This document shows positions 1 through 11,164 of a DNA stretch of 64,000 nucleotides, piece after piece. A program made the translations under genes and the position numbers. The first letter of the stretch is position 1, and every line of letters starts with the position of its first letter. This DNA comes from Cerrena zonata (lineage: Eukaryota; Basidiomycota; Agaricomycetes; Polyporales; Cerrenaceae). The notes beneath the pieces are model-generated. The model did no database searches and had not been told where the DNA came from. It was given only the letters and a program-made list of their open reading frames with translations. Where the stretch lies: positions 310,001-374,000 of the forward strand of contig JASBNA010000038.1 in the NCBI GenBank assembly GCA_038087015.1, given 5' to 3'.

Positions 1-746
1 AACTTCTGCTTCCCGGTTCGAGAGCTAGAAAATGATAAATTGAACTTAACACCTTTCGTTGTAAGCACCCTAAGCGATATTTAAGTCAGAATGACGTTCA
101 AACCATGCTCAAACATATGTAGCCGAGTATCCACAGTCAACGATGGTTTGCAGCAAGTCGAGAGTTTCCCGAAATATATGACCACGTACCATTCGGGCCA
201 TTTTCCAAAGCAGAGGATTTCGTGAATGTGCTTCTCACCAACCGAGTTCAACCGAGTCCATCAAGTCTGCTCTTCATCATTCTAGATAAAGTTCGTGCCA
301 AACCAGGACGTTCACCAGATGAACTTCCGATAGCAGGCATAATTGGTCTGCTTAACACCTCCGTCGACGAATCGATGACGGAGATTGCCTTCGTCTTCAC
401 TCTTCCTCCGTATCAACGTTCGCACGTCACTTCGAACTCTGTCGGTCTTCTCCTTGCTTGGTGTCTCGACCCACCGTCCGAAAGCGGTTTGGGTCTCAGG
501 AGGGTTCAATGGCAGTGTAACCAACTGAACGCAGCTTCCAGACGAGTTGCCGAGAGGATGGGGTTCAAGTTCGAGGCGATCATAAGATGGCAGCGAGTGT
601 TACCTATTGGGAAGGAAGGTCCGATGGTTTCTAGGCAAGACGGGAGAAAAGACAATCCCGGTAGACATACCGTCATGTTGTCGTTGTGCTGGGATGAATG
701 GGAGGAGGCAAAGGAGAACGTCAGGAAACAGATGAACAGAAGTTGA
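1..746 (+). CDS. GNAT-family N-acetyltransferase (5' end outside window)
   Basis: The frame ending at 746 reads as the C-terminal two thirds of a RimJ/RimL-type GNAT acetyltransferase, which moves acetyl from acetyl-CoA to an amine. Visible are the lead-in Y-D-H-V-P-F-G-P-F, the IAGIIGL strand, a glutamate-containing strand (MTEIAFVF), and the motif-B region CNQLNAASRRVAERMGFKFE, where the Asn-x-x-Ser/Arg-x-x-Ala-x-x-x-G-F-x-x-E pattern is diagnostic. No ATG lies just before this exon. Bases 3-59 encode FPVRELENDKLNLTPFV-like sequence ending at a GTAAGC donor, so an earlier exon joins through an intron ending near 154. The true start lies left of base 1. The substrate cannot be told; fungal members of this shape are often called acyl-CoA N-acyltransferases. 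Confidence 0.8.
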
Positions 747-894
747 GGGAAAGAAAGAACACTCGTGCATTCTAGATGTAACTACAAATATGATATAGGT
801 CTCATGTAAGAACGAGTCTATTTCGTCTTCTCGGTCCAGCTAATCAGGGATAGCGTGAGTATACCAGGATAAAACGAGAAAATAATATAAAAGC

Positions 895-2189
895 TTACAT
901 GTCCAAGAATAACTTCCAAAGGATCGAAAACATCAGACCTTGCAATCCATTGGCCAAGATCCTTGTCTTCAATCCTCTTCCAAACAATCCCTTCAAACCA
1001 TCAGTAGCAATGACTGCCTCGGCGGCTTCCCAGTATCCAACACGGGTCTCATTGACTTGTCTGTAAGTCTTGACCACACGCAAGGAGTTAGAAATAGTAT
1101 CCGACACGACGGAAGCGCAGAAGCCAATGAGTGCTTGACGAGCAAGTTTCTGGAGAAGGTTGTTGGGGGTAGGGAGGGCCTCGTCGAGGAAGTTGTATGT
1201 GCCGAACCACTGATTTAGGTGTGAGAAATGTTATATATATATAATAAGATATAACTTACGGGATAGTGGCCAACGAAGGTTGCTGCCGCTGTGGCAAATG
1301 CACCGTACCACAAAGAACCAATGCCGTATGTCTTGATCTAGGTATCAATAGAGTCAATTAAGGCTGTTCTCAATCAGTCCCTCGGAGGAAATGAACATAC
1401 TCTATTCTTCAGAATCCTTAATCCTGGCTTCCCCTGTGTCTGCAATGTCGTCTTTAGAGTATCAATTGGGGTCAGAATCATCCTAAAGCCAGCTGCAGCC
1501 AAAGAAGCAAATATAGTCTTGATCAAGGCGGGCAGTTGCTTCATGTATGAATTTGATTGAAGCAATGCAAGAATACCCGCATTGGCGGCGGTATCGCCAA
1601 AACGTGCGACCGGGCCTTGTACGAGAGCTGCACTGAGACCTTGGTAGTATCGAGTCCATCCACCATCGGCATAGAGTGTCTTAATGGCAGTAGTTGTCTT
1701 CGTTCCGTAGCGGTATTGATAGTTCATAACAGTACGCAAGGGCATCAGACGTCAGAACCTGGAGGACCATGGCTGAATCGGACGAACGTAAATATCATTT
1801 AAGGGTATGGCAAGAGATGAGGGAAATGTACCTGCTGCACCACTTAGTCCTCCGCCCAAAGCTCTCTTGAGAGCTTTTCTGAGATCAAACTAACCAACGA
1901 CATTGAATATCTCGTAAGGGTCCACTGGCAGTGAAAGGTAACTTACGTCGACATCGTCGGCATCTATGAAACCCTTGATGAACAAGGCTAGCAGGAAAGT
2001 ACCTGCAACTGTCAAGAACGAGTACCACCCAATAGTCCACCAGCTCCGTTTCTTTTCTGGGACCGGCTGGGGTGTAGAAGAGCCTGAATCAGAACCCTCG
2101 CCTACGACGGTTACACTGGCATGATCATCCGAAGATTTAGACAGTAGTGGCTGTCTCTCGCTATCAGCGACCACGGTTGGGGTCGACAT
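895..2189 (-). CDS. Mitochondrial carrier (SLC25-like) with a single-base frame break
   Basis: Proposed exons, minus strand: 2189-1947, 1889-1832, 1772-1401, 1337-1260, 1209-895. The N-terminus is a polar Ser-rich leader followed by one hydrophobic segment (SFLTVAGTFLLALFIKGFI). The middle exon carries the carrier signature P-I-D-T-L-K (PX[D/E]XX[K/R]) followed by QTQGKPG. The last exon has the degenerate repeat VSDTISNSLRVVK and ends GLKTRILANGLQG. Members exchange small metabolites across the inner mitochondrial membrane; the substrate is not predictable here. The middle exon cannot be joined in frame: AMVLQVLT and LMPLRTVMNYQ are separated by one extra base near 1748-1751, with an in-frame TGA in the only open alternative. 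An assembly indel or a recent mutation would both explain this. Confidence 0.8.
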
Positions 2190-2489
2190 GGTGGTTGAGG
2201 TCTAGAATAGAATGAAGATAGTGGTTGGAAGCGAAGTAGAGATATGGCGACATGGCATTTAGAGGATTGCGGTATCGGGTCTGCGTTGATTGCTAATTCA
2301 CACTGGCGGTGAGAGCGGGGAAGCCGCTGCACACGTTGCCTGATCTAATCTTATCCGAGGTCGCTTGAAATAAACTTGATATTCAGGACCCGCAGCTTCT
2401 ACTGGTAGCACTAGTAAAACATGCATTTGAAGAATATAGTGTTACATGCACAAGGTTATACTGCTGATTTACAAGGGTACAGGTGTGTT

Positions 2490-3539
2490 TCAATCGAATG
2501 GTCGCATTACTGTGTTTCCTCGCACATCCGTCGCAAAGTTGCTCGAGACCCCCTCCTTCCAGTTCGGTATTTCGAACGTGGTAGTATGACACCAAGGCTT
2601 CAAGGCTTCCTCCTTCTCGATTGTCTTCCCGAAATATTCAGACCATCCTTTACGCGGGAACGCGGTCGTGACAGATTCAATGAGTCCCATCGAAATCAAG
2701 TTGGCTCGTCTAAAACAACGTTAGACATCGGATAAGATACCAACCACTTCACTTACATGCCGATATTATCTAGAGACGACCGCCGTTGTCAGTATAATTT
2801 ACATATAGCTTACCTCCCAAGTTTACTCACCAAGGACAGTTGCTAATTGCAAAATCTGGCCAATCATCGTAATATTTCCTCTGGAGAGCCATCAGTTAAT
2901 GCCGTCCCAGCAGCTCATTACAAATAGAACCACTGACCCTTTAACGAAAAGATCCTGATGCCTCACAATAGCTTCGCAGACACCATCAGCTTGATCTCCG
3001 TGACCCCCCTTGGTGATGATAAGGTCACGAGCGATAATAGCACCTTTGAATTCGAATGACATTTTGGTCGTTGACAAGAATTTGTCCGCTGTGCCAATGT
3101 CGTGGAGGAGGCACGCGAGATAGTAAGTCTCGTTGTCGTATTCCCAGTCAGGGAAGTGCGTTTTCACGAGTGCGGTACCTAGTATAGTTCAGGCTACAAT
3201 TGTTAGATGAAGTTGAGACCAATTGTTTACCGTAGTAATACACTCTGTTGCTATGATTGAAAGTTTGTTCGTTGAGTTCGTTCTATAATGTACACTTCAG
3301 TTCAACCCCTATCATGTAACGAACACCAATTCAGCACCCACCTTAACGAACTCCTTCACTGCTGTTACAACAGGTGAAGTCGGCAAAGGGAAATCATCCA
3401 CCGTGAGTTGCAGCTGCTTCGGGTTCGGCCCAGAAGCCGTAGGATGATCTTTAAAAAGAACATCAGGATCACGAACGACGGGTGTAAACCCATAGAACTT
3501 GACGTTGCGATCCCAAGTTGCTTGGTGTGCACTGATCAT
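2490..3539 (-). CDS. HD-domain hydrolase, cyanamide hydratase-like
   Basis: Six exons close in phase: 3539-3342, 3282-3231, 3178-2938, 2880-2831, 2769-2757, 2709-2490, giving 257 aa. The protein matches the fungal urea hydro-lyase/cyanamide hydratase branch of the HD superfamily: the upstream His in NHSNRVYYYG, the metal-binding His-Asp pair in LACLLHDIGT, GGHGDQADGVCEAIVRHQD, and a C-terminal W-C-H-T-T-TFEIPNW. Cyanamide hydratase converts cyanamide to urea in the cytosol using a divalent metal held by the HD residues. The family is about 245-260 aa, so this looks full length. Exon 5 is only 13 nt. Many fungal members are annotated without biochemical proof, so substrate is inferred; fold and metal site are well supported. 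Confidence 0.85.
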
Positions 3540-4109
3540 GATGAGACTCTGCTATTCAAGAGTAAGATGAGTGAAGAATAGAGCGTAGGCAAGCATAGTC
3601 TGAGAGTATTTATCCCTTTGTGCGCGGCTTCTCCATTGACTCTGAGTCCCATGAGAAGAGAGATCATGGGGACTGTTGCATGACGTCCTTGGAAAGCTAG
3701 GCGTTCGATTGGTAAGGGCCATGTGGTGTGAAACTCTAGGGTGATATACAATTGCGTGCTTTGAGCCCTAAAGTCTGAGCGACGGATCGGTGAAGGTTAG
3801 TAGTCTCTGCGTAACGAGCGAAAAATAGGAGTGGGACTTCGATTTTTGAGCGGTTGCTTTGAAATCTGGAACACCGTGTCTGTCCTGTGACGAGTCCGTG
3901 TCGGGTTTAACACAAATGACATGTGTTGGTATTCAAAGCAGAAAAGAAAGACGGAATGTAATTGTACAAGGTAAGCTAGAAAACTCAAGTCAAGGGAGAA
4001 AACATAAAAACGATACGAAGATAAAGACGGACTGAGAAAATGGAGAAGAGTCATTAAATTCGAGGAGCAAAAGTAAGCAAGGAGACGAGAGATCGAGATG
4101 GCGAGGCAT
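3540..4109. other. Intergenic: 5' region of the HD gene and 3' region of TFIIS
   Basis: No credible gene. Short minus-strand frames here have no intron structure, biased composition or family resemblance. The stretch holds the upstream region of the HD-domain gene (starting at 3539, reading left) and the 3' untranslated region of TFIIS (ending at 4110). Confidence 0.6.
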
Positions 4110-5594
4110 TCATGAGAACTTCCATCTGTACGAAAGGTGGTTAGTCAATGTTCAGAGCGCTACTATGGGGGCGCAAACTGACCTATTGTTACAAACAGTA
4201 CAGCTAGAGGATATGATGTCAGTTTTGGTACCATTATTAGAAACACGGGCGTCACGCACGTCACAAATGTCTGAACATACAAAGTTAGCATGTGAGATGA
4301 TATAGATTACAAAACGAAAACTCACAGTCATCGGTTCATCAGCACTCCTAGTTTGGGCTTGACGGTATCGGCATTTACGCTGATACAAAGTCTCAAAATA
4401 ACTTCATCAATAAGACAGCTTACAACACGGACCTGTTTGCATCGTCCACATTGGAAGGCATCAGTTTCTGCTTGTACTTCTTCGGCACCGAGCGATTTGA
4501 ATAGATTCTCATCAGTGATTTTCTTGTCCGCCGCTTTGCGCTCTTCAGAGGCCATTTCCTGATGATACGCATCAATACGGTCGAGATCAATATTATGTTG
4601 TTCGGGCAAATACACACCTGACTAGTCATCTTGCAGAATCTCTGGACAGACAACTCTCCCGAAACCACGCTCTCACGCAAACTTGGGTTATTCTTGTCTT
4701 TGAGATTCACATAGAGTGAACGGATCTTGGACTTGTAGGCAGCTGAAGTACCGCTGTTGTCTGTGTATATGATTCCCTCAATAGTTTTCGCTTTGGCCAC
4801 AATTTGCTCGACAGCTATATATGATTAGTCAGACAAATTTACATCATGAGGCATTAGAAAGAAGAATGGACGTACGTGAACCGGAGTCGGAAGCTAGTGC
4901 GTCATAGATCAACTCTGCACATTTTTTCCTTGTCTGATCGACCAAATCAATGTTGGCACCGTCAGATTTCGCTGTTCGGACATCTGTCTTTGAGCTGCTT
5001 GCTGACATAGAGGGTGTAGTGGGAGTAGTAGGAGTTACGGAGGCTATAGATTGCTTTCGGGAAACGGCTGTAATGTATGGAATAAGTAAATTATTATTCA
5101 TTCGGAAACGATTAGAAATGCCAACGCACGTTGTATCTTGCCAGTGGGAGCAGGTGCGGGCGACTTGCCTCCACGTTGCTTTTCCTTCTCGACATCGGTC
5201 TTCCACTTCTTGACTATCTCCTTGGCCAATTCTGCAACTGCAGCTGACGAGTTCGAACGTAGCTTTCCCACTGCAAGACCGACTTTGCTCTCCTACACAA
5301 TAAGAGTGGCACGAAGCGCGCAGATGTCAGAAAGGATCGAGATGGAGAGAAAAAAGTAGGAAAGACATACCCTCAAAACCGCCTCGGTAATCCTGGCCTC
5401 CTTCTTGAGAGTATTCAAAATACCAATCCTTTCCTGGGAAAACGATGAAGCCAAAAGAAGAATACGAAGATCAGTAAAATCGAAATTGAACGAGGCGTAA
5501 CGGGATGGCCATAGGGAATTCATGCTCGTACCTCATCGGTCGATGCCTGTTGCAGTGATTTCGCCAACGACCTCAGATCTGACGTCGCTGACAT
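4110..5594 (-). CDS. DST1: Transcription elongation factor TFIIS
   Basis: Ten exons close exactly: 5594-5532, 5433-5371, 5292-5130, 5067-4876, 4814-4618, 4558-4433, 4379-4326, 4270-4260, 4203-4183, 4125-4110; 301 aa, against about 309 in yeast. Domain I (LW domain) covers roughly residues 1-85 (SESKVGLAVGKLR, VKKWK). A Ser/Thr/Pro linker follows, then domain II (KKCAELIYDAL to EMASEERK) that docks on RNA polymerase II. Domain III is the zinc ribbon F-Q-C-G-R-C-K ... C-T-V-C-N-N-R-W-K-F-S. The invariant RSADEPMT hairpin, whose Asp-Glu pair reaches the polymerase active site to trigger cleavage of backtracked RNA, is intact. Exon 8 is an 11-nt microexon inside the zinc ribbon. Confidence 0.95.
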
Positions 5595-6059
5595 GTTTGC
5601 TCTGCGCTTTGCGACTATCTACGACTCTACAAGTATACGACTGGGCCTCCTGCTGCTCACACGACAACGACGATGGTCAACGCTAAGGATAAGCCTCGGC
5701 ACACCTTGGTGCTGGTTATGGTATGCGATCGGCATTTGCCGCCGTATAATTACCGTGCAGGTTGAATGAGAAAGGCGTGTTGTTCTCATGTAAAACTTTA
5801 TAGAAATCACTCGTGCATCGACAGAAACACTCCAGATAACCGTCATGTAGTGTCTGAACGCCTCTTGAAAACACGTCACTCAATTCTTGAGTTTCTTCTA
5901 ACGATATGGTTGAAATCGGAAATTGCCGACAGTCAAGAGGCGCACGTGCAAGTGAGAGCGTGTCGCGACGCGAGGTGTAAACGAGCCCTAGCTTTAACTC
6001 ACTTCCGTACCACTTTTTCTTTCAACACTAACTCATATCACCAACTAACGACTTCAACA

Positions 6060-6552
6060 ATGGGCGAAGAAGGCGAAGACGTCAAGCCAAAACTTAATAT
6101 CTCTGTCGAGCATGAGGGACAGAGTATGTCCTTTTTCCATCTCCTTCGGGAAAATACATTTATATTCCCCCTTCTAGCCTGTACTGTTCTCGTGAAACAT
6201 AATACTCCTTTCAAGAAGATCTTTGATGCTGCCGAGGTAAGATAGCATCAACGGTCCGACAATTGCAACTCATCAATTATGTTTCTTGATAGAAACGTTT
6301 CAGCAAGGAGCCAGGTATGTCCGCCCTTCGTCATCAAACCCGTAGTTATTGATGATAGACGCGTTGGGGTTAGGGACCTTCAAGTTTTTCTTTGAAGGGA
6401 AACGTCTGCAACCAACGGAGACGCCACAGGATCATGAGATGCAGGACGGAGACGCAATTGACGCACACCTTCAGCAGGCACGTTTGACTTCTTTCATAGA
6501 TATAGCCCTGAGACTGATATGTGCTTTACAGCTTGGAGGTGGATCATGTTAA
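6060..6552 (+). CDS. SMT3: SUMO precursor (Smt3-like ubiquitin-fold modifier)
   Basis: Five exons (6060-6123, 6178-6236, 6293-6314, 6359-6477, 6532-6552) give 94 aa. After an acidic N-terminal tail (MGEEGEDVKPKLN) comes the ubiquitin-like fold: VKHNTPFKKIFDAAEKRF, then TFKFFFEGKRLQPTETPQDHEMQDGDAIDAHLQQ, ending L-G-G-G-S-C. This matches Smt3 spacing, where the tail after the di-glycine is removed by a Ulp-type protease before conjugation to target lysines in the nucleus. Intron 4 (6478-6531) begins GC, not GT: only CAG|GCACGT joined to TTTACAG keeps HLQQ|LGGGSC in frame. The Gly-Gly-Gly makes the exact maturation point (after the second or third Gly) uncertain. Confidence 0.93.
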
Positions 6553-7143
6553 AATAATATATAGGGAGGATAATTGCTACCTCAAAAATGGATACGCTGT
6601 ATTTCACTGTTTTCTAGATTCTGCTATTAAATTTTGTTGTGCTAAAACTCATTTTGCAATGTTTGCTGTAGTGAAAAACGGGATTTGCGTGAGTCCACCC
6701 TATCACCTCTTCGTATCGTCAAACCTTGTTCTCATGATTCACGCAGCTGTCCGGGACCCATTCCAGCGATTGGTTCGTATTCGTGAGAAGGCTCTACCAA
6801 ATGAATGCTCCTACGGCCTCCTTTAATGCTTCTATTCCACTTCGACGTAATCTAACAGTATCCTGGGGCCACCAATTCTATAATGAACAGCGCTTCCTGA
6901 CCGCCCTTAACATCTCTCGGTGTTCCAACGGCAATTGTGGGCATTTGAAGTCACGTGTATGTCAATCTTATGTCTCTTCTGAAGGGTCCACCGTTTGAGC
7001 ATAGTCCAATGAGATAGAGTCTGTGTGGCCGAACCTTCACGCCTCTAAATAGCCAAAGGGTATAAAAGCCCTCGCCGATTGCTGTTCAAACCTCAGGAAG
7101 TTTACTCACTTCAACTCCCACTCAGATCTAATTCTCACTAGCA
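6553..7143. other. Intergenic between SUMO and isochorismatase genes
   Basis: Contains the SUMO 3' untranslated region and the promoter of the next gene. Two short plus-strand frames here are Cys- and Asn-rich and resemble nothing; I do not call them genes. Confidence 0.55.
7061..7068 (+). promoter_or_regulatory. TATA box of the isochorismatase-family gene
   Basis: TATAAAAG lies 83 nt upstream of the ATG at 7144, with a pyrimidine-rich CT/CA leader between. This is a textbook strong fungal core promoter. Position and match are seen directly; use is inferred. Confidence 0.6.
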
Positions 7144-7975
7144 ATGTCTTTCAAATACGAGCGAATTGACAAGAATAAGGCTATGCTTTTGGTCGTCGAC
7201 CACCAAGAGGGGCTTTTCCAGATCTCCAGAGACCAAAATGCGACGGTCATGAAACAAAACATCCTCGCTCATTCAGAACTAGCCAAAATCTTTCAACTTC
7301 CCACTATACTCACGACCAGTGCCGAACAAGGTAATGAACTTCTTTATCTTGTATGAAGGTTCTTACCTAATCCGATACTCAGGACCCAACGGACCACTCC
7401 CGGTCGAGGTCACCTCAATGCACCCACAAGCGCCGTTCATCAAACGTCAAGGCGAAGTGAATGCATGGGACAACCCCGAGTTCAAGGCTGCCGTCGAGGC
7501 CATTGCAGCAACTGGTCGTACTCAAATTATTCTTGGCGGTATCACCACTGATGTATGACCTCTTCTCTCCTACTTCTTCCTGCGAAACCTTGTTTAACTC
7601 ACTAATAACAACAGGTTTGCACCGCTTTCCTCGCCTTGTCCTTGCGTGAGGCAGGGTTCTCCGTGTTTGCCAACAGCGACGCTTCAGGTACTTTCGACGC
7701 TAAGACAGCGAGCGAAGCAAATGACCGCATGCGTGCGGCTGGCGTTCAGGTTCTCTCGTTGTTCGCTATCTCTTGTGAATTAATGAGGGATTGGAGAAAC
7801 ACTCCTGGAACACCCGAAATGTTACCGTTCTTCGACAAGTACGTGATACTTCTTTTGACATAGAAGGCGCCACTGATGTATATATGGACACAGGTACCTA
7901 CCTGAGTACGGCTTCTTGGCCAGAGCACACGACGCCTCCGTACGAAACGGTGTCCAGTCTGGGCTAGGACTGTAG
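7144..7975 (+). CDS. Isochorismatase-family hydrolase (YcaC-like)
   Basis: Exons 7144-7330, 7383-7552, 7615-7838, 7894-7975 give 220 aa. The cysteine-hydrolase fold is clear: catalytic Asp in MLLVVDHQEG, a Lys/Arg region after PFIKRQGEVNAW, and the nucleophile motif GGITTDVCTAFLALS with the active Cys in D-V-C-T. Next comes the YcaC-type block SDASGTF ... ELMRDWR. YcaC-like members differ from true isochorismatases by a short form and oligomeric shell; most are of unknown substrate (amide or nitrile-like). The intron between D and V-C splits the catalytic loop. It shares orientation with SUMO upstream and the lectin downstream, with no evident pathway link. Confidence 0.9.
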
Positions 7976-8210
7976 AAAATTACATGTGATACGAGATTGC
8001 TGTAAACGCTACCCCAACTTCGTTTCATATCATTCGTTCTGTGGAATCCTCATGCTTCTAGAAGACCCTCTACGCAGCTCAGGCGCATCGGCTGTAAATC
8101 CCAGCTTGACCTTCCCACTGAGCTCCAGCCTCGTGACAACCACGCGAATCAGGGTCTGTATTCTCCTCTTCGCACATGCTGGGGCTATTCACCTGGCGGT
8201 AAGTATCACA

Positions 8211-8216
8211 TATAAG
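8211..8216 (+). promoter_or_regulatory. Possible TATA element of the lectin gene
   Basis: TATAAG within CACATATAAGCGAG sits 52 nt before the ATG at 8263. The spacing is plausible for a fungal core promoter; no other evidence. Confidence 0.35.
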
Positions 8217-8262
8217 CGAGGGGTACGTGTACTTGACCGTCCATATTCCCTCTATTTGTACT

Positions 8263-9252
8263 ATGGGTAACGCTCCAAGCAATTTACCTCCTGACCGTAC
8301 CTCTGGATGGGTTACTGGTCCTATTCCCCTTGGTTCAGACTTTTCTTATGAGGAGACTTACATATCCCCTGGTGGCTTCGAAACACCAAAGACGGATATT
8401 TCTATTTGCGAAACAGAGACTAAACCTACAGTAACTCCGGAACCTGAACTTCCTGAACATCCTGCGCTTGAACCGAGATACGCTGATGCAGTCGAGGAGA
8501 AGCATGAAGAACCTCTCAATTCTCAAACTGTCTACACCATTTCCAACCTGAATAGCGGTGCTGCTATCGATGTATCTGGAGGAGACAGGAAGAACATCAT
8601 CGGTTGGCCGTTACATGGGGCAGAAAACCAACTGGTATAAAATCACAAACTCGAAGGGAATCTTTACTGACAGTTTTCATTCGAAACGTTAGTGGCATTT
8701 GATTCAACACGGTGAAGGCTACGCTATTTATAACCCCGGATCCAAGCAGTATCTTCACCTCACGATTGACGAGGGAGGAAACCGGATGGTAGCAAGTCGT
8801 TCACCGGTGACTTGGCTACTTCAACGGGTTGATGGAAAGGATCAGACTTATCGGTATGTCTTGACTCATTTGAAACCTCATTGCACCGTTCACAGCCTTT
8901 ATACGCAGAATTCTTTGGCATGATACAAATATGTCATTGTATCTCGAAGATGGAACGCCAGGGACGAAGGTACACCCCCACCAGATGCCCCCTTATCAAA
9001 TTGACTCATCATGCACAGGTCCAAATTAAACGCACCGACGTTGAGGATAAACGGCAACTGTGGAAGCTCACACCCTCCGGATACATTGGCGCAAAACAAG
9101 AACCAACTGATATTCGTCGCCGTTCCCTTCCACCTCAAGTTATAGATACCGTGGTATCGTTGGAAGGAAACTCAAAGACGGTCCGCACCACCACTACGGT
9201 TACCACTATTACTACTGTGACCGAGGTACCTTGTGCTCACTGTCCGTCGTAA
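8263..9252 (+). CDS. Ricin B-type lectin-fold protein with N- and C-terminal extensions
   Basis: Exons 8263-8634, 8693-8853, 8909-8969, 9019-9252 encode 275 aa. After about 90 residues of acidic, Pro/Glu-rich extension, the beta-trefoil begins with TVYTISNLNSGAAIDVSGGD, followed by QLWHLIQHGEGYAIYN, WLLQRVDG, ILWHDTNMSLYLEDG and RQLWKLTPSGYIG. The repeated hydrophobic-Trp pattern is typical of ricin-B-like lectins that bind carbohydrate. It is only the lectin fold; no toxic A-chain-like domain is present. The C-terminus is a Thr/Val-rich strand (TTTTVTTITTVTEV) ending C-A-H-C-P-S. There is no signal peptide, suggesting an intracellular lectin, as for many mushroom defence or storage lectins. 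Ligand unknown. Confidence 0.82.
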
Positions 9253-10570
9253 AGAGTATTCTTGAACGTCGTAGTACTAGTATATATACGTACTTTCCTA
9301 GCATATGTATCTATATTTGGTCTTGTATTTCTTGTGAAAAACAGTACCCAGAAAACTGTCGGTCTTGCCCGTTATAAATAGAAGAAAGGTGATATTAAAA
9401 TTCGGGTGGATCTGAGGTTATACAAGAAAAGATAGACACAGGCCATATTGTGAGTCGGTTACAATGTCTACTTTGTTACATTGGGGGCTGGTGGACTAGG
9501 GACTTTGCAACTCAGGAAGAGATAATTGAAGAAAAGTAGGGTCATAAACCAGGCTCGACGAGGGCGGTTGTTCTATCCCGAGAGAGTGCGCACCAAGTGG
9601 ACCCTGCTAATTATCACGTCTCTTCTGTGGACGGCTTGCCTCTTGAAAGCTCGACATATGGTGTTACACCTCAATTCATGTCTTGTCGATAGGACTGTGA
9701 TTCTCTTTGCGAGAATAGTTTAACGCCATTAAATCTTGTGAATTAGTCAAGGCTCTACTTGGATGAGCGGTCAGCAATTCGGACAGGTACTGATACTACT
9801 GTGCTGTTTGGCTGGTAATTGGTGTAAGGGTGCCCCGTTGTAGTTACATTTCGAAAGGATATCAGGGCCAATGACATTGAATATCAAACAACATGCAACT
9901 GGGGGAAGTGCATGAGCGCATGAGCCCGCCAAGGTCATGACATCCCATCGTTCCAAGGGTATGCGTGGGTCTCCTGTGATGGTATATCAAAGGTTTATGA
10001 TGGCTAGTAACTACTGACCTATCTTGCAAGCTCTGTACTTCTTTCTGTGGAAGAGAATTCGAGTGTCACGAGTGGGGTCAAAAAGGCCGTCCAAAGGTCA
10101 TACGAATTTGTGCAGGCAGCGGCTCGGCTTGTTCCAGACATGTACACAAGGGCCATTCAAGGACTCCAAATATGTATGGGATCGATATTGTAATTGACAT
10201 CCGGAGCGTACAAAACTGAGGGGCAGTCGAGAAAAAAGCTTTCAACCTGACGTCCGTACATAAGCCTCGCTATAGTGGAGGGTTGGGTATGCCGATAATT
10301 GCATCAAATCTGAGGCCCGGGGGATTATTAGACGTTTGACAAGTGACAATGAAAGACTGACAAATGTACAATACCAGATACGAGAAGGAGTCACAGGTCA
10401 GTTAGGTGCCACTCAAGGTCAATGGCTCGGCATCCTCCGCAACCGAACATCCACCCTTTAATTGCCCACATTTGCCACCTCCCTCGGCCTATTCCAAACT
10501 CCCAACTCACCACAAAGACATCGTCTTAGACAACAACAGCTACTCACCTTTTGTTTATTCCACTTCAATC
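9253..10570. other. Intergenic, no gene recognised
   Basis: About 1.3 kb without a convincing frame. Frames near 9526-9723 (+) and 9771-9956 (-) lack family resemblance and intron structure. The last 170 bases are pyrimidine-rich and probably hold the promoter and leader of the next gene. Confidence 0.5.
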
Positions 10571-11164
10571 ATGGTCACCGCTGCGGATCTCTACCGAAAC
10601 ATCATGGACCGTACATGGTTCAACAATTACCTTGCCCGGAAACGCAAGGAGCGCGAGGACCAAGTCCCTCCCGTGGACAAAACACGTCCAATGGTTAGTG
10701 ATTCAACGCGTGTTCAGACGAAATACACTCTGACAATAGACGTAGGGCCCCGTCGACCGCGGAGTACAGTTGCTGCGAGATATCGTAGCGGGCATCGAAG
10801 ACCCATGCAGCAATACCGAGGACGTCATACGCCCTCCAACCCAATCTTCCCCCCCTCTCTTCTTCGCCCCTCGCCCACTCCGCCCAGACGAGCAAAAGGC
10901 ACCGCTGCTCGACTTGCAATGGGAGCTGGAGGATACGAAGCCTCTTCTTCCAGTCTTCCACTCCCAGCCCATCCCATACCGCGTGGTCGCGCCAAAACAG
11001 GCCGCGGCCAATGTACGGACGTCTCAACCACCTATTGGTACTGGCCGTCCACGTCCCCGTGCCGCCGCTATCAATGGCACCTCGACCCAGGAGTTATTCT
11101 GGCTGCGACCCCAGCCACCCATTGGTCCTACTCGCGACCTGCCACCCCTACCATGGAATTGGTA
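10571..11164 (+). CDS. Hypothetical proline-rich protein, ~180 aa
   Basis: Not recognised. The best model starts at ATG 10571 (MVTAADLYRNIM, then WFNNYLARKRKEREDQ), spans 41 codons to a GTTAGT donor at 10694, and resumes at 10746 after ACGTAG. That keeps frame with GVQLLRDIVAGIEDP and a long Pro/Arg-rich tail (QPIPYRVVAPKQAAANV, QPPIGPTRDLPPLPWNW) to the TAA at 11162-11164. Unspliced, one frame stays open for 328 codons from 10406, but its composition (Arg/Ser/Pro-scrambled) looks like a shadow of the spliced frame. Amphipathic N-terminus and disordered C-terminus; function unknown. Confidence 0.5.

Noticed and set aside
5766..6245. 159-codon frame covering the SUMO start
   Set aside because: It contains the SUMO ATG in frame but reads through intron 1; the upstream part is promoter and leader.
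6521..6998. Two frames after the SUMO gene
   Set aside because: They start inside the SUMO last exon or mid-sequence and have random-looking composition; treated as intergenic.
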